A stretch of 64,000 bases of DNA from assembly GCA_963556195.1 (NCBI GenBank), contig CAUVYP010000593.1, positions 186,001-250,000 of the forward strand. The letters run 5' to 3'. The position numbers and the translations under genes were made by a program. The stretch comes from Sepiola atlantica. Taxonomy: Eukaryota > Mollusca > Cephalopoda > Sepiida > Sepiolidae. This document shows, one piece after another, positions 10,695 through 23,156 of this stretch. Below the pieces are notes generated by a model. That model ran no database searches, was not told the DNA's origin, and worked only from the letters and a program-made list of their open reading frames with translations. Numbering within the stretch: the stretch's first letter is position 1; every line of letters starts with the position of its first letter.

Positions 10695-10880
10695 TTAGTG
10701 CGATTTAAAGTTGATATCGCTTTTGTTTATAACTTCACCATTCTTTAGAATTGTGCAACGAAACTTTGCAGAGATAAGCGGAGTCACATGCTCTACTGAA
10801 GTACCAAGTTTCAGAAGTGCAGCTCTTGTACTGCCGGAGATATGTCGATACAAACTGAATACGCAAAACATCAACAAAAT
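10695..10880. repeat. Class E satellite unit (exemplar), the most divergent class
   Basis: E differs at both the left flank and the cassette. It starts 'ttagtgcgattt', has 'ttcaccattctttagaa' where other classes have 'ttccacatttattcgaa', then cagagataagcgg and acatgctcta. The ATTCGAAT palindrome and TTCGAA site are therefore lost. The unit before E almost always ends 'caaactatcaac', so the E haplotype spans the unit boundary from about u171 of one unit to about u97 of the next. E occurs in both domains. Confidence 0.9.
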
Positions 10881-11810
10881 TTAGCGCGTTTTAAAGTTGA
10901 TATCGCTTTTGTTTATAACTTCCACATTTATTCGAATTGTGCAACGAAACTTTGCACAGATTAGCGGAGTCACATTTTCTACTGAAGTACCAAGTTTCAG
11001 AAGTGCAGCTCTTGTACTGCCGGAGATATGTCGATACAAACTGAATACGTAAAACATCAACAAAATTTAGCGCGTTTTAAAGTTGATATCGCTTTTGTTT
11101 ATAACTTCCACATTTATTCGAATTGTGCAACGAAACTTTGCAGACAGTCGCGGAGACACATGTTCTACTGAAGTACCAAGTTTCAGAAGTGCAGCTCTTG
11201 TACTGCCGGAGATATGTCGATACAAACTGAATACGCAAAACATCAGCAAAATTTAGCGCGTTTTAAAGTTGATATCGCTTTTGTTTATAACTTCCACATT
11301 TATTCGAATTGTGCAACGAAACTTTGCACAGATTAGCGGAGTCACATGTTCTACGGAAGTACCAAGTTTCAGAAGTGCAGCTCTTGTACTGCCGGAGATA
11401 TGTCGATACAAACTGAATACGTAAAACATCAACAAAATTTAGCGCGTTTTAAAGTTGATATCGCTTTTGTTTATAACTTCCACATTTATTCGAATTGTGC
11501 AACGAAACTTTGCAGACAGTCGCGGAGACACATTTTCTACTGAAGTACCAAGTTTCAGAAGTGCAGCTCTTGTACTGCCGGAGATATGTCGATACAAACT
11601 GAATACGCAAAACATCAGCAAAATTTAGCGCGTTTTAAAGTTGATATCGCTTTTGTTTATAACTTCCACATTTATTCGAATTGTGCTACGAAACTTTGCA
11701 CAGATTAGCGGAGTCACATGTTTTACAGAAGTACCAAGTTTCAGAAGTGCAGCTCTTGTACTGCCGGAGATATGTCGATACAAACTGAATACGCAAAACA
11801 TCAACAAAAT
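10695..11810. repeat. Six irregular units: E-G-C-A-C'-A'
   Basis: This transitional stretch lies between the 9-unit and 19-unit blocks. C' at 11439 has a C left cassette with the G-like 'acattttcta'. A' at 11625 has 'gtgctacg' and 'ttttacagaag'. Three units end 'catcagcaaaat' or 'acgtaaaac'. No copy of this order was seen elsewhere in the window. Confidence 0.85.
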
Positions 11811-11996
11811 TTAGCGCGTTTTAAAGTTGATATCGCTTTTGTTTATAACTTCCACATTTATTCGAATTATGCAACGAAACTTTGTAGACAGTCGCGGATA
11901 AACCTTTTCTACTGAGGTACCAAGTTTCAGAAGTGCAGCTCTTGTACTGCCGGAGATATGTCGATACAAACTGAATGAGCAAAACATCAACAAAAT

Positions 11997-12182
11997 TTAG
12001 CGCGTTTTAAAGTTGATATCGCTTTTGTTTATAACTTCCACATTTATTCGAATTGTGCAACGAAACTTTGCAGACAGTCGCGGAGACACATGTTCTACTG
12101 AAGTACCAAGTTTCAGAAGTGCAGCTCTTGTACTGCCGGAGATATGTCGATACAAACCGAATACGCAAAACATCAACAAAAT
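11997..12182. repeat. Class C satellite unit (exemplar)
   Basis: The cassette reads cagacagtcgcgg then acatgttcta. In the left domain C units typically carry 'accgaatacg' (c at u162) where other classes have 'actgaatacg'; this mark also appears on some E units (14043, 17577, 19809, 21669, 25947). In the right domain C has 'actgaatacg' and often starts 'ttagcccg'. Unit 27435 and its copies carry 'gtgatacg'. Confidence 0.9.
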
Positions 12183-13112
12183 TTAGCGCGTTTTAAAGTT
12201 GATATCGCTTTTGTTTATAACTTCCACATTTATTCGAATTGTGCAACGAAACTTTGCACAGATTAGCGGAGTCACATGTTCTACGGAAGTACCAAGTTTC
12301 AGAAGTGCAGCTCTTGTACTGCCGGAGATATGTCGATACAAACTGAATACGCAAAACATCAACAAAATTTAGCGCGTTTTAAAGTTGATATCGCTTTTGT
12401 TTATAACTTCCACATTTATTCGAATTGTGCAACGAAACTTTGCACAGGTAAGCGGAGTCACATGTTCTACGGAAGTACCAAGTTTCAGAAGTGCAGCTAT
12501 TGTACTGCCGGAGATATGTCGATACAAACTGAATACGCAAACTATCAACAAAATTTAGTGCGATTTAAAGTTGATATCGCTTTTGTTTATAACTTCACCA
12601 TTCTTTAGAATTGTGCAACGAAACTTTGCAGAGATAAGCGGAGTCACATGCTCTACTGAAGTACCAAGTTTCAGAAGTGCAGCTCTTGTACTGCCGGAGA
12701 TATGTCGATACAAACTGAATACGCAAAACATCGACAAAATTTAGCGCGTTTTAAAGTTGATATCGCTTTTGTTTATAACTTCCACATTTATTCGAATTGT
12801 GCAACGAAACTTTGCACAGATTAGCGGAGTCACATGTTCTACTGAAGTACCAAGTTTCAGAAGTGCAGCTCTTGTACTGCCGGAGATATGTCGATACAAA
12901 CTGAATACGCAAAACATCAACAAAATTTAGCGCGTTTTAAAGTTGATATCGCTTTTGTTTATAACTTCCACATTTATTCGAATTGTGCTACGAAACTTTG
13001 CAGACCGTCGCGGAGACACACGTTCTACTGAAGTACCAAGTTTCAGAAGTGCAGCTCTTGTACTGCCGGAGATATGTCGATACAAACTGAATACGCAAAA
13101 CATCAACAAAAT

Positions 13113-13298
13113 TTAGCGCGTTTTAAAGTTGATATCGCTTTTGTTTATAACTTCCACATTTATTCGAATTGTGCAACGAAACTTTGCACAGATTAGCGGA
13201 GTCACATTTTCTACTGAAGTACCCAGTTTCAGAAGTGCAGCTCTTGTACTGCCGGAGATATGTCGATACAAACTGAATACGCAAAACATCAACAAAAT
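13113..13298. repeat. Class G satellite unit (exemplar)
   Basis: The left half of the cassette is A-like (cacagattagcgg) and the right half is acattttcta followed by 'tacccag'. Right-domain G units have 'taccaag', as do the units at 4743 and 10881. G units at 23529, 24273 and 25017 share 'cacagataagcgg'. In the left HOR, G lies between B and D. Confidence 0.88.
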
Positions 13299-13856
13299 TT
13301 AGCGCGTTTTAAAGTGGATATCGCTTTTGTTTATAACTTCCACATTTATTCGAATTGTGCAACGAAACTTTGTAGACTGTCGCGGATAGGCCTTTTCTAC
13401 TGAGGTACCAAGTTTCAGAAGTGCAGCTCTTGTACTGCCGGAGATATGTCGATACAAACTGAATACGCAAAACATCAACAAAATTTAGCGCGTTTTAAAG
13501 TTGATATCGCTTTTGTTTATAACTTCCACATTTATTCGAATTGTGCAACGAAACTTTGCAGACAGTCGCGGAGACACATGTTCTACTGAAGTACCAAGTT
13601 TCAGAAGTGCAGCTCTTGTACTGCCGGAGATATGTCGATACAAACCGAATACGCAAAACATCAACAAAATTTAGCGCGTTTTAAAGTTGATATCGCTTTT
13701 GTTTATAACTTCCACATTTATTCGAATTGTGCAACGAAACTTTGCACAGATTAGCGGAGTCACATGTTCTACGGAAGTACCAAGTTTCAGAAGTGCAGCT
13801 CTTGTACTGCCGGAGATATGTCGATACAAACTGAATACGCAAAACATCAACAAAAT

Positions 13857-14042
13857 TTAGCGCGTTTTAAAGTTGATATCGCTTTTGTTTATAACTTCCA
13901 CATTTATTCGAATTGTGCAACGAAACTTTGCACAGGTTAGCGGAGTCACATGTTCTACGGAAGCACCAAGTTTCAGAAGTGCAGCTCTTGTACTGCCGGA
14001 GATATGTCGATACAAACTGAATACGCAAACTATCAACAAAAT
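13857..14042. repeat. Class F satellite unit (exemplar)
   Basis: The cassette is cacaggttagcgg, then ctacggaag, commonly 'gaagcaccaag'. A tail of 'caaactatcaac' is common because E follows. Earlier F units (466, 6045) have 'gaagtaccaag', and the unit at 2326 has the A-like 'ctactgaag'. F is restricted to the left domain and the copied unit at 39152. Confidence 0.9.
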
Positions 14043-15344
14043 TTAGTGCGATTTAAAGTTGATATCGCTTTTGTTTATAACTTCACCATTCTTTAGAATT
14101 GTGCAACGAAACTTTGCAGAGATAAGCGGAGTCACATGCTCTACTGAAGTACCAAGTTTCAGAAGTGCAGCTCTTGTACTGCCGGAGATATGTCGATACA
14201 AACCGAATACGCAAAACATCAACAAAATTTAGCGCGTTTTAAAGTTGATATCGCTTTTGTTTATAACTTCCACATTTATTCGAATTGTGCAACGAAACTT
14301 TGCACAGATTAGCGGAGTCACATGTTCTACTGAAGTACCAAGTTTCAGAAGTGCAGCTCTTGTACTGCCGGAGATATGTCGATACAAACTGAATACGCAA
14401 AACATCAACAAAATTTAGCGCGTTTTAAAGTTGATATCGCTTTTGTTTATAACTTCCACATTTATTCGAATTGTGCTACGAAACGTTGCAGACCGTCGCG
14501 GAGACACACGTGCTACTGAAGTACCAAGTTTCAGAAGTGCAGCTCTTGTACTGCCGGAGATATGTCGATACAAACTGAATACGCAAAACATCAACAAAAT
14601 TTAGCGCGTTTTAAAGTTGATATCGCTTTTGTTTATAACTTCCACATTTATTCGAATTGTGCAACGAAACTTTGCACAGATTAGCGGAGTCACATTTTCT
14701 ACTGAAGTACCCAGTTTCAGAAGTGCAGCTCTTGTACTGCCGGAGATATGTCGATACAAACTGAATACGCAAAACATCAACAAAATTTAGCGCGTTTTAA
14801 AGTTGATATCGCTTTTGTTTATAACTTCCACATTTATTCGAATTGTGCAACGAAACTTTGTAGACAGTCGCGGATAGGCCTTTTCTACTGAGGTACCAAG
14901 TTTCAGAAGTGCAGCTCTTGTACTGCCGGAGATATGTCGATACAAACTGAATACGCAAAACATCAACAAAATTTAGCGCGTTTTAAAGTTGATATCGCTT
15001 TTGTTTATAACTTCCACATTTATTCGAATTGTGCAACGAAACTTTGCAGACAGTCGCGGAGACACATGTTCTACTGAAGTACCAAGTTTCAGAAGTGCAG
15101 CTCTTGTACTCCCGGAGATATGTCGATACAAACCGAATACGCAAAACATCAACAAAATTTAGCGCGTTTTAAGGTTGATATCGCTTTTGTTTATAACTTC
15201 CACATTTATTCGAATTGTGCAACGAAACTTTGCACAGATTAGCGGAGTCACATGTTCTACGGAAGTACCAAGGTTCAGAAGTGCAGCTCTTGTACTGCCG
15301 GAGATATGTCGATACAAACTGAATACGCAAAACATCAACAAAAT

Positions 15345-18300
15345 TTAGCGCGTTTTAAAGTTGATATCGCTTTTGTTTATAACTTCCACATTTATTCGAA
15401 TTATGCAACGAAACTTTGTAGACAGTCGCGGATAAACCTTTTCTACTGAGGTACCAAGTTTCAGAAGTGCAGCTCTTGTACTGCCGGAGATATGTCGATA
15501 CAAACTGAATGAGCAAAACATCAACAAAATTTAGCGCGTTTTAAAGTTGATATCGCTTTTGTTTATAACTTCCACATTTATTCGAATTGTGCAACGAAAC
15601 TTTGCAGACAGTCGCGGAGACACATGTTCTACTGAAGTACCAAGTTTCAGAAGTGCAGCTCTTGTACTGCCGGAGATATGTCGATACAAACCGAATACGC
15701 AAAACATCAACAAAATTTAGCGCGTTTTAAAGTTGATATCGCTTTTGTTTATAACTTCCACATTTATTCGAATTGTGCAACGAAACTTTGCACAGATTAG
15801 CGGAGTCACATGTTCTACGGAAGTACCAAGTTTCAGAAGTGCAGCTCTTGTACTGCCGGAGATATGTCGATACAAACTGAATACGCAAAACATCAACAAA
15901 ATTTAGCGCGTTTTAAAGTTGATATCGCTTTTGTTTATAACTTCCACATTTATTCGAATTGTGCAACGAAACTTTGCACAGGTAAGCGGAGTCACATGTT
16001 CTACGGAAGTACCAAGTTTCAGAAGTGCAGCTCTTGTACTGCCGGAGATATGTCGATACAAACTGAATACGCAAACTATCAACAAAATTTAGTGCGATTT
16101 AAAGTTGATATCGCTTTTGTTTATAACTTCACCATTCTTTAGAATTGTGCAACGAAACTTTGCAGAGATAAGCGGAGTCACATGCTCTACTGAAGTACCA
16201 AGTTTCAGAAGTGCAGCTCTTGTACTGCCGGAGATATGTCGATACAAACTGAATACGCAAAACATCGACAAAATTTAGCGCGTTTTAAAGTTGATATCGC
16301 TTTTGTTTATAACTTCCACATTTATTCGAATTGTGCAACGAAACTTTGCACAGATTAGCGGAGTCACATGTTCTACTGAAGTACCAAGTTTCAGAAGTGC
16401 AGCTCTTGTACTGCCGGAGATATGTCGATACAAACTGAATACGCAAAACATCAACAAAATTTAGCGCGTTTTAAAGTTGATATCGCTTTTGTTTATAACT
16501 TCCACATTTATTCGAATTGTGCTACGAAACTTTGCAGACCGTCGCGGAGACACACGTTCTACTGAAGTACCAAGTTTCAGAAGTGCAGCTCTTGTACTGC
16601 CGGAGATATGTCGATACAAACTGAATACGCAAAACATCAACAAAATTTAGCGCGTTTTAAAGTTGATATCGCTTTTGTTTATAACTTCCACATTTATTCG
16701 AATTGTGCAACGAAACTTTGCACAGATTAGCGGAGTCACATTTTCTACTGAAGTACCCAGTTTCAGAAGTGCAGCTCTTGTACTGCCGGAGATATGTCGA
16801 TACAAACTGAATACGCAAAACATCAACAAAATTTAGCGCGTTTTAAAGTGGATATCGCTTTTGTTTATAACTTCCACATTTATTCGAATTGTGCAACGAA
16901 ACTTTGTAGACTGTCGCGGATAGGCCTTTTCTACTGAGGTACCAAGTTTCAGAAGTGCAGCTCTTGTACTGCCGGAGATATGTCGATACAAACTGAATAC
17001 GCAAAACATCAACAAAATTTAGCGCGTTTTAAAGTTGATATCGCTTTTGTTTATAACTTCCACATTTATTCGAATTGTGCAACGAAACTTTGCAGACAGT
17101 CGCGGAGACACATGTTCTACTGAAGTACCAAGTTTCAGAAGTGCAGCTCTTGTACTGCCGGAGATATGTCGATACAAACCGAATACGCAAAACATCAACA
17201 AAATTTAGCGCGTTTTAAAGTTGATATCGCTTTTGTTTATAACTTCCACATTTATTCGAATTGTGCAACGAAACTTTGCACAGATTAGCGGAGTCACATG
17301 TTCTACGGAAGTACCAAGTTTCAGAAGTGCAGCTCTTGTACTGCCGGAGATATGTCGATACAAACTGAATACGCAAAACATCAACAAAATTTAGCGCGTT
17401 TTAAAGTTGATATCGCTTTTGTTTATAACTTCCACATTTATTCGAATTGTGCAACGAAACTTTGCACAGGTTAGCGGAGTCACATGTTCTACGGAAGCAC
17501 CAAGTTTCAGAAGTGCAGCTCTTGTACTGCCGGAGATATGTCGATACAAACTGAATACGCAAACTATCAACAAAATTTAGTGCGATTTAAAGTTGATATC
17601 GCTTTTGTTTATAACTTCACCATTCTTTAGAATTGTGCAACGAAACTTTGCAGAGATAAGCGGAGTCACATGCTCTACTGAAGTACCAAGTTTCAGAAGT
17701 GCAGCTCTTGTACTGCCGGAGATATGTCGATACAAACCGAATACGCAAAACATCAACAAAATTTAGCGCGTTTTAAAGTTGATATCGCTTTTGTTTATAA
17801 CTTCCACATTTATTCGAATTGTGCAACGAAACTTTGCACAGATTAGCGGAGTCACATGTTCTACTGAAGTACCCAGTTTCAGAAGTGCAGCTCTTGTACT
17901 GCCGGAGATATGTCGATACAAACTGAATACGCAAAACATCAACAAAATTTAGCGCGTTTTAAAGTTGATATCGCTTTTGTTTATAACTTCCACATTTATT
18001 CGAATTGTGCTACGAAACTTTGCAGACCGTCGCGGAGACACACGTGCTACTGAAGTACCAAGTTTCAGAAGTGCAGCTCTTGTACTGCCGGAGATATGTC
18101 GATACAAACTGAATACGCAAAACATCAACAAAATTTAGCGCGTTTTAAAGTTGATATCGCTTTTGTTTATAACTTCCACATTTATTCGAATTGTGCAACG
18201 AAACTTTGCACAGATTAGCGGAGTCACATTTTCTACTGAAGTACCCAGTTTCAGAAGTGCAGCTCTTGTACTGCCGGAGATATGTCGATACAAACTGAAT

Positions 18301-18878
18301 ACGCAAAACATCAACAAAATTTAGCGCGTTTTAAAGTTGATATCGCTTTTGTTTATAACTTCCACATTTATTCGAATTGTGCAACGAAACTTTGTAGACA
18401 GTCGCGGATAGGCCTTTTCTACTGAGGTACCAAGTTTCAGAAGTGCAGCTCTTGTACTGCCGGAGATATGTCGATACAAACTGAATACGCAAAACATCAA
18501 CAAAATTTAGCGCGTTTTAAAGTTGATATCGCTTTTGTTTATAACTTCCACATTTATTCGAATTGTGCAACGAAACTTTGCAGACAGTCGCGGAGACACA
18601 TGTTCTACTGAAGTACCAAGTTTCAGAAGTGCAGCTCTTGTACTCCCGGAGATATGTCGATACAAACCGAATACGCAAAACATCAACAAAATTTAGCGCG
18701 TTTTAAGGTTGATATCGCTTTTGTTTATAACTTCCACATTTATTCGAATTGTGCAACGAAACTTTGCACAGATTAGCGGAGTCACATGTTCTACGGAAGT
18801 ACCAAGTTTCAGAAGTGCAGCTCTTGTACTGCCGGAGATATGTCGATACAAACTGAATACGCAAAACATCGACAAAAT
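15345..18878. repeat. 19-unit block, copy 2 (3534 bp)
   Basis: Same unit order and private marks as 11811-15344. By eye I find only scattered single-base differences, for example 'tacccag' in the A unit at 17763 and the 'catcgacaaaat' tail of the last unit. This implies a recent duplication of two HOR turns plus three units. Confidence 0.93.
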
Positions 18879-21800
18879 TTAGCGCGTTTTAAAGTTGATA
18901 TCGCTTTTGTTTATAACTTCCACATTTATTCGAATTGTGCAACGAAACTTTGCACAGGTTAGCGGAGTCACATGTTCTACGGAAGCACCAAGTTTCAGAA
19001 GTGCAGCTCTTGTACTGCCGGAGATATGTCGATACAAACTGAATACGTAAAACATCAACAAAATTTAGCGCGTTTTAAAGTTGATATCGCTTTTGTTTAT
19101 AACTTCCACATTTATTCGAATTGTGCAACGAAACTTTGTAGACAGTCGCGGATAAACCTTTTCTACGGAGGTACCAAGTTTCAGAAGTGCAGCTCTTGTA
19201 CTGCCGGAGATATGTCGATACAAACTGAATACGCAAAACATCAACAAAATTTAGCGCGTTTTAAAGTTGATATCGCTTTTGTTTATAACTTCCACATTTA
19301 TTCGAATTGTGCAACGAAACTTTGCAGACAGTCGCGGAGACACATGTTCTACTGAAGTACCAAGTTTCAGAAGTGCAGCTCTTGTACTGCCGGAGATATG
19401 TCGATACAAACCGAATACGCAAAACATCAACAAAATTTAGCGCGTTTTAAAGTTGATATCGCTTTTGTTTATAACTTCCACATTTATTCGAATTGTGCAA
19501 CGAAACTTTGCACAGATTAGCGGAGTCACATGTTCTACGGAAGTACCAAGTTTCAGAAGTGCAGCTCTTGTACTGCCGGAGATATGTCGATACAAACTGA
19601 ATACGCAAAACATCAACAAAATTTAGCGCGTTTTAAAGTTGATATCGTTTTTGTTTACAACTTCCACATTTATTCGAATTGTGCAACGAAACTTTGCACA
19701 GGTTAGCGGAGTCACATGTTCTACGGAAGTACCAAGTTTCAGAAGTGCAGCTCTTGTACTGCCGGAGATATGTCGATACAAACTGAATACGCCAACTATC
19801 AACAAAATTTAGTGCGATTTAAAGTTGATATCGCTTTTGTGTATAACTTCACCATTCTTTAGAATTGTGCAACGAAACTTTGCAGAGATAAGCGGAGTCA
19901 CATGCTCTACTGAAGTACCAAGTTTCAGAAGTGCAGCTCTTGTACTGCCGGAGATATGTCGATACAAACCGAATACGCAAAACATCAACAAAATTTAGCG
20001 CGTTTTAAAGTTGATATCGCTTTTGTTTATAACTTCCACATTTATTCGAATTGTGCAACGAAACTTTGCACAGATTAGCGGAGTCACATGTTCTACGGAA
20101 GTACCAAGTTTCAGAAGTGCAGCTCTTGTACTGCCGGAGATATGTCGATACAAACTGAATACGCAAACTATCAACAAAATTTAGTGCGATTTAAAGTTGA
20201 TATCGCTTTTGTTTATAACTTCACCATTCTTTAGAATTGTGCAACGAAACTTTGAAGAGATAAGCGGAGTCACATGCTCTACTGAAGTACCAAGTTTCAG
20301 AAGTGCAGCTCTTGGACTGCCGGAGATATGTCGATACAAACTGAATACGCAAAACATCGACAAAATTTAGCGCGTTTTAAAGTTGATATCGCTTTTGTTT
20401 ATAACTTCCACATTTATTCGAATTGTGCAACGAAACTTTGCACAGATTAGCGGAGTCACATGTTCTACTGAAGTACCAAGTTTCAGAAGTGCAGCTCTTG
20501 TACTGCCGGAGATATGTCGATACAAACTGAATACGCAAAACATCAACAAAATTTAGCGCGTTTTAAAGTTGATATCGCTTTTGTTTATAACTTCCACATT
20601 TATTCGAATTGTGCTACGAAACTTTGCAGACCGTCGCGGAGACACACGTACTACTGAAGTACCAAGTTTCAGAAGTGCAGCTCTTGTACTGCCGGAGATA
20701 TGTCGATACAAACTGAATACGCAAAACATCAACAAAATTTAGCGCGTTTTAAAGTTGATATCGCTTTTGTTTATAACTTCCACATTTATTCGAATTGTGC
20801 AACGAAACTTTGCACAGATTAGCGGAGTCACATTTTCTACTGAAGTACCCAGTTTCAGAAGTGCAGCTCTTGTACTGCCGGAGATATGTCGATACAAACT
20901 GAATACGCAAAACATCAACAAAATTTAGCGCGTTTTAAAGTTGATATCGCTTTTGTTTATAACTTCCACATTTATTCGAATTGTGCAACGAAACTTTGTA
21001 GACAGTCGCGGATAGGCCTTTTCTACTGAGGTACCAAGTTTCAGAAGTGCAGCTCTTGTACTGCCGGAGATATGTCGATACAAACTGAATACGCAAAACA
21101 TCAACAAAATTTAGCGCGTTTTAAAGTTGATATCGCTTTTGTTTATAACTTCCACATTTATTCGAATTGTGCAACGAAACTTTGCAGACAGTCGCGGAGA
21201 CACATGTTCTACTGAAGTACCAAGTTTCAGAAGTGCAGCTCTTGTACTGCCGGAGATATGTCGATACAAACCGAATACGCAAAACATCAACAAAATTTAG
21301 CGCGTTTTAAAGTTGATATCGCTTTTGTTTATAACTTCCACATTTATTCGAATTGTGCAACGAAACTTTGCACAGATTAGCGGAGTCACATGTTCTACGG
21401 AAGTACCAAGTTTCAGAAGTGCAGCTCTTGTACTGCCGGAGATATGTCGATACAAACTGAATACGCAAAACATCAACAAAATTTAGCGCTTTTTAAAGTT
21501 GATATCGCTTTTGTTTATAACTTCCACATTTATTCGAATTGTGCCACGAAACTTTGCACAGGTTAGCGGAGTCACATGTTCTACGGAAGCACCAAGTTTC
21601 AGAAGTGCAGCTCTTGTACTGCCGGAGATATGTCGATACAAACTGAATACGCAAACTATCAACAAAATTTAGTGCGATTTAAAGTTGATATCGCTTTTGT
21701 TTATAACTTCACTATTCTTTAGAATTGTGCAACGAAACTTTGCAGAGATAAGCGGAGTCATATGCCCTACTGAAGTACCAAGTTTCAGAAGTGCAGCTCT

Positions 21801-23156
21801 TGTACTGCCGGAGATATGTCGATACAAACCGAATACGCAAAACATCAACAAAATTTAGCGCGTTTTAAAGTTGATATCGCTTTTGTTTATAACTTCCACA
21901 TTTATTCGAATTGTGCAACGAAACTTTGCACAGATTAGCGGAGTCACATTTTCTACTGAAGTACCCAGTTTCAGAAGTGCAGCTCTTGTACTGCCGGAGA
22001 TATGTCGATACAAACTGAATACGCAAAACATCAACAAAATTTAGCGCGTTTTAAAGTTGATATCGCTTTTGTTTATAACTTCCACATTTATTCGAATTGT
22101 GCAACGAAACTTTGCAGACCGTCGCGGAGACACACGTTCTACTGAAGTACCAAGTTTCAGAAGTGCAGCTATTGTACTGCCGGAGATATGTCGATACAAA
22201 CTGAATACGCAAAACATCAACAAAATTTAGCGCGTTTTAAAGTTGATATCGCTTTTGTTTATAACTTCCACATTTATTCGAATTGTGCAACGAAACTTTG
22301 CACAGATTAGCGGAGTCACATTTTCTACTGAAGTACCCAGTTTCAGAAGTGCAGCTCTTGTACTGCCGGAGATATGTCGATACAAACTGAATACGCAAAA
22401 CATCAACAAAATTTAGCGCGTTTTAAAGTTGATATCGCTTTTGTTTATAACTTCCACATTTATTCGAATTGTGCAACGAAACTTTGTAGACAGTCGCGGA
22501 TAGGCCTTTTCTACTGAGGTACCAAGTTTCAGAAGTGCAGCTTTTGTACTGCCGGAGATATGTCGATACAAACTGAATACGCAAAACATCAACAAAATTT
22601 AGCGCGTTTTAAAGTTGATATCGCTTTTGTTTATAACTTCCACATTTATTCGAATTGTGCAACGAAACTTTGCAGACAGTCGCGGAGACACATGTTCTAC
22701 TGAAGTACCAAGTTTCAGAAGTGCAGCTCTTGTACTGCCGGAGATATGTCGATACAAACCGAATACGCAAAACATCAACAAAATTTAGCGCGTTTTAAAG
22801 TTGATATCGCTTTTGTTTATAACTTCCACATTTATTCGAATTGTGCAACGAAACTTTGCACAGATTAGCGGAGTCACATGTTCTACGGAAGTACCAAGTT
22901 TCAGAAGTGCAGCTCTTTTACTGCCGGAGATATGTCGATACAAACTGAATACGCAAACTATCAACAAAATTTAGTGCGATTTAAAGTTGATATCGCTTTT
23001 GTTTATAACTTCACCATTCTTTAGAATTGTGCAACGAAACTTTGCAGAGATAAGCGGAGTCACATGCTCTACTGTAGTACCAAGTTTCAGAAGTGCAGCT
23101 CTTGTGCTGCCGGAGATATGTCGATACAAACTGAATACGCAAAACATCGACAAAAT
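18879..23156. repeat. 23 units of the 8-unit HOR with insertions and losses
   Basis: The order is F-D'-C-A-F-E-A-E-A-B-G-D-C-A-F-E-G-B-G-D-C-A-E. The C-A-F-E-A-B-G-D order is clear but imperfect: an extra A-E pair at 19995-20366, G in place of A at 21855, and F missing before E at 22971. The E unit at 21669 has 'catatgccct', found again in the unit at 30968. Confidence 0.88.

Larger units (their letters stand above)
11811..15344. repeat. 19-unit block, copy 1 (3534 bp), two 8-unit HORs inside
   Basis: The order is D'-C-A-F-E-A-B-G-D-C-A-F-E-A-B-G-D-C-A, so after D' there are two full turns of C-A-F-E-A-B-G-D plus C-A. Marks shared with copy 2: 'aatgagcaaaac' at the end of D', 'aaagtggatatcg' and 'tagactgtcgcgg' in the D unit at 13299, 'tactcccgg' near 15110, and 'ttttaaggttgat' near 15170. 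Differences are few: 'gcagctattg' in the F unit at 12369, 'aaacgttgc' at 14415, and 'caaggttcag' at 15159. Confidence 0.93.
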
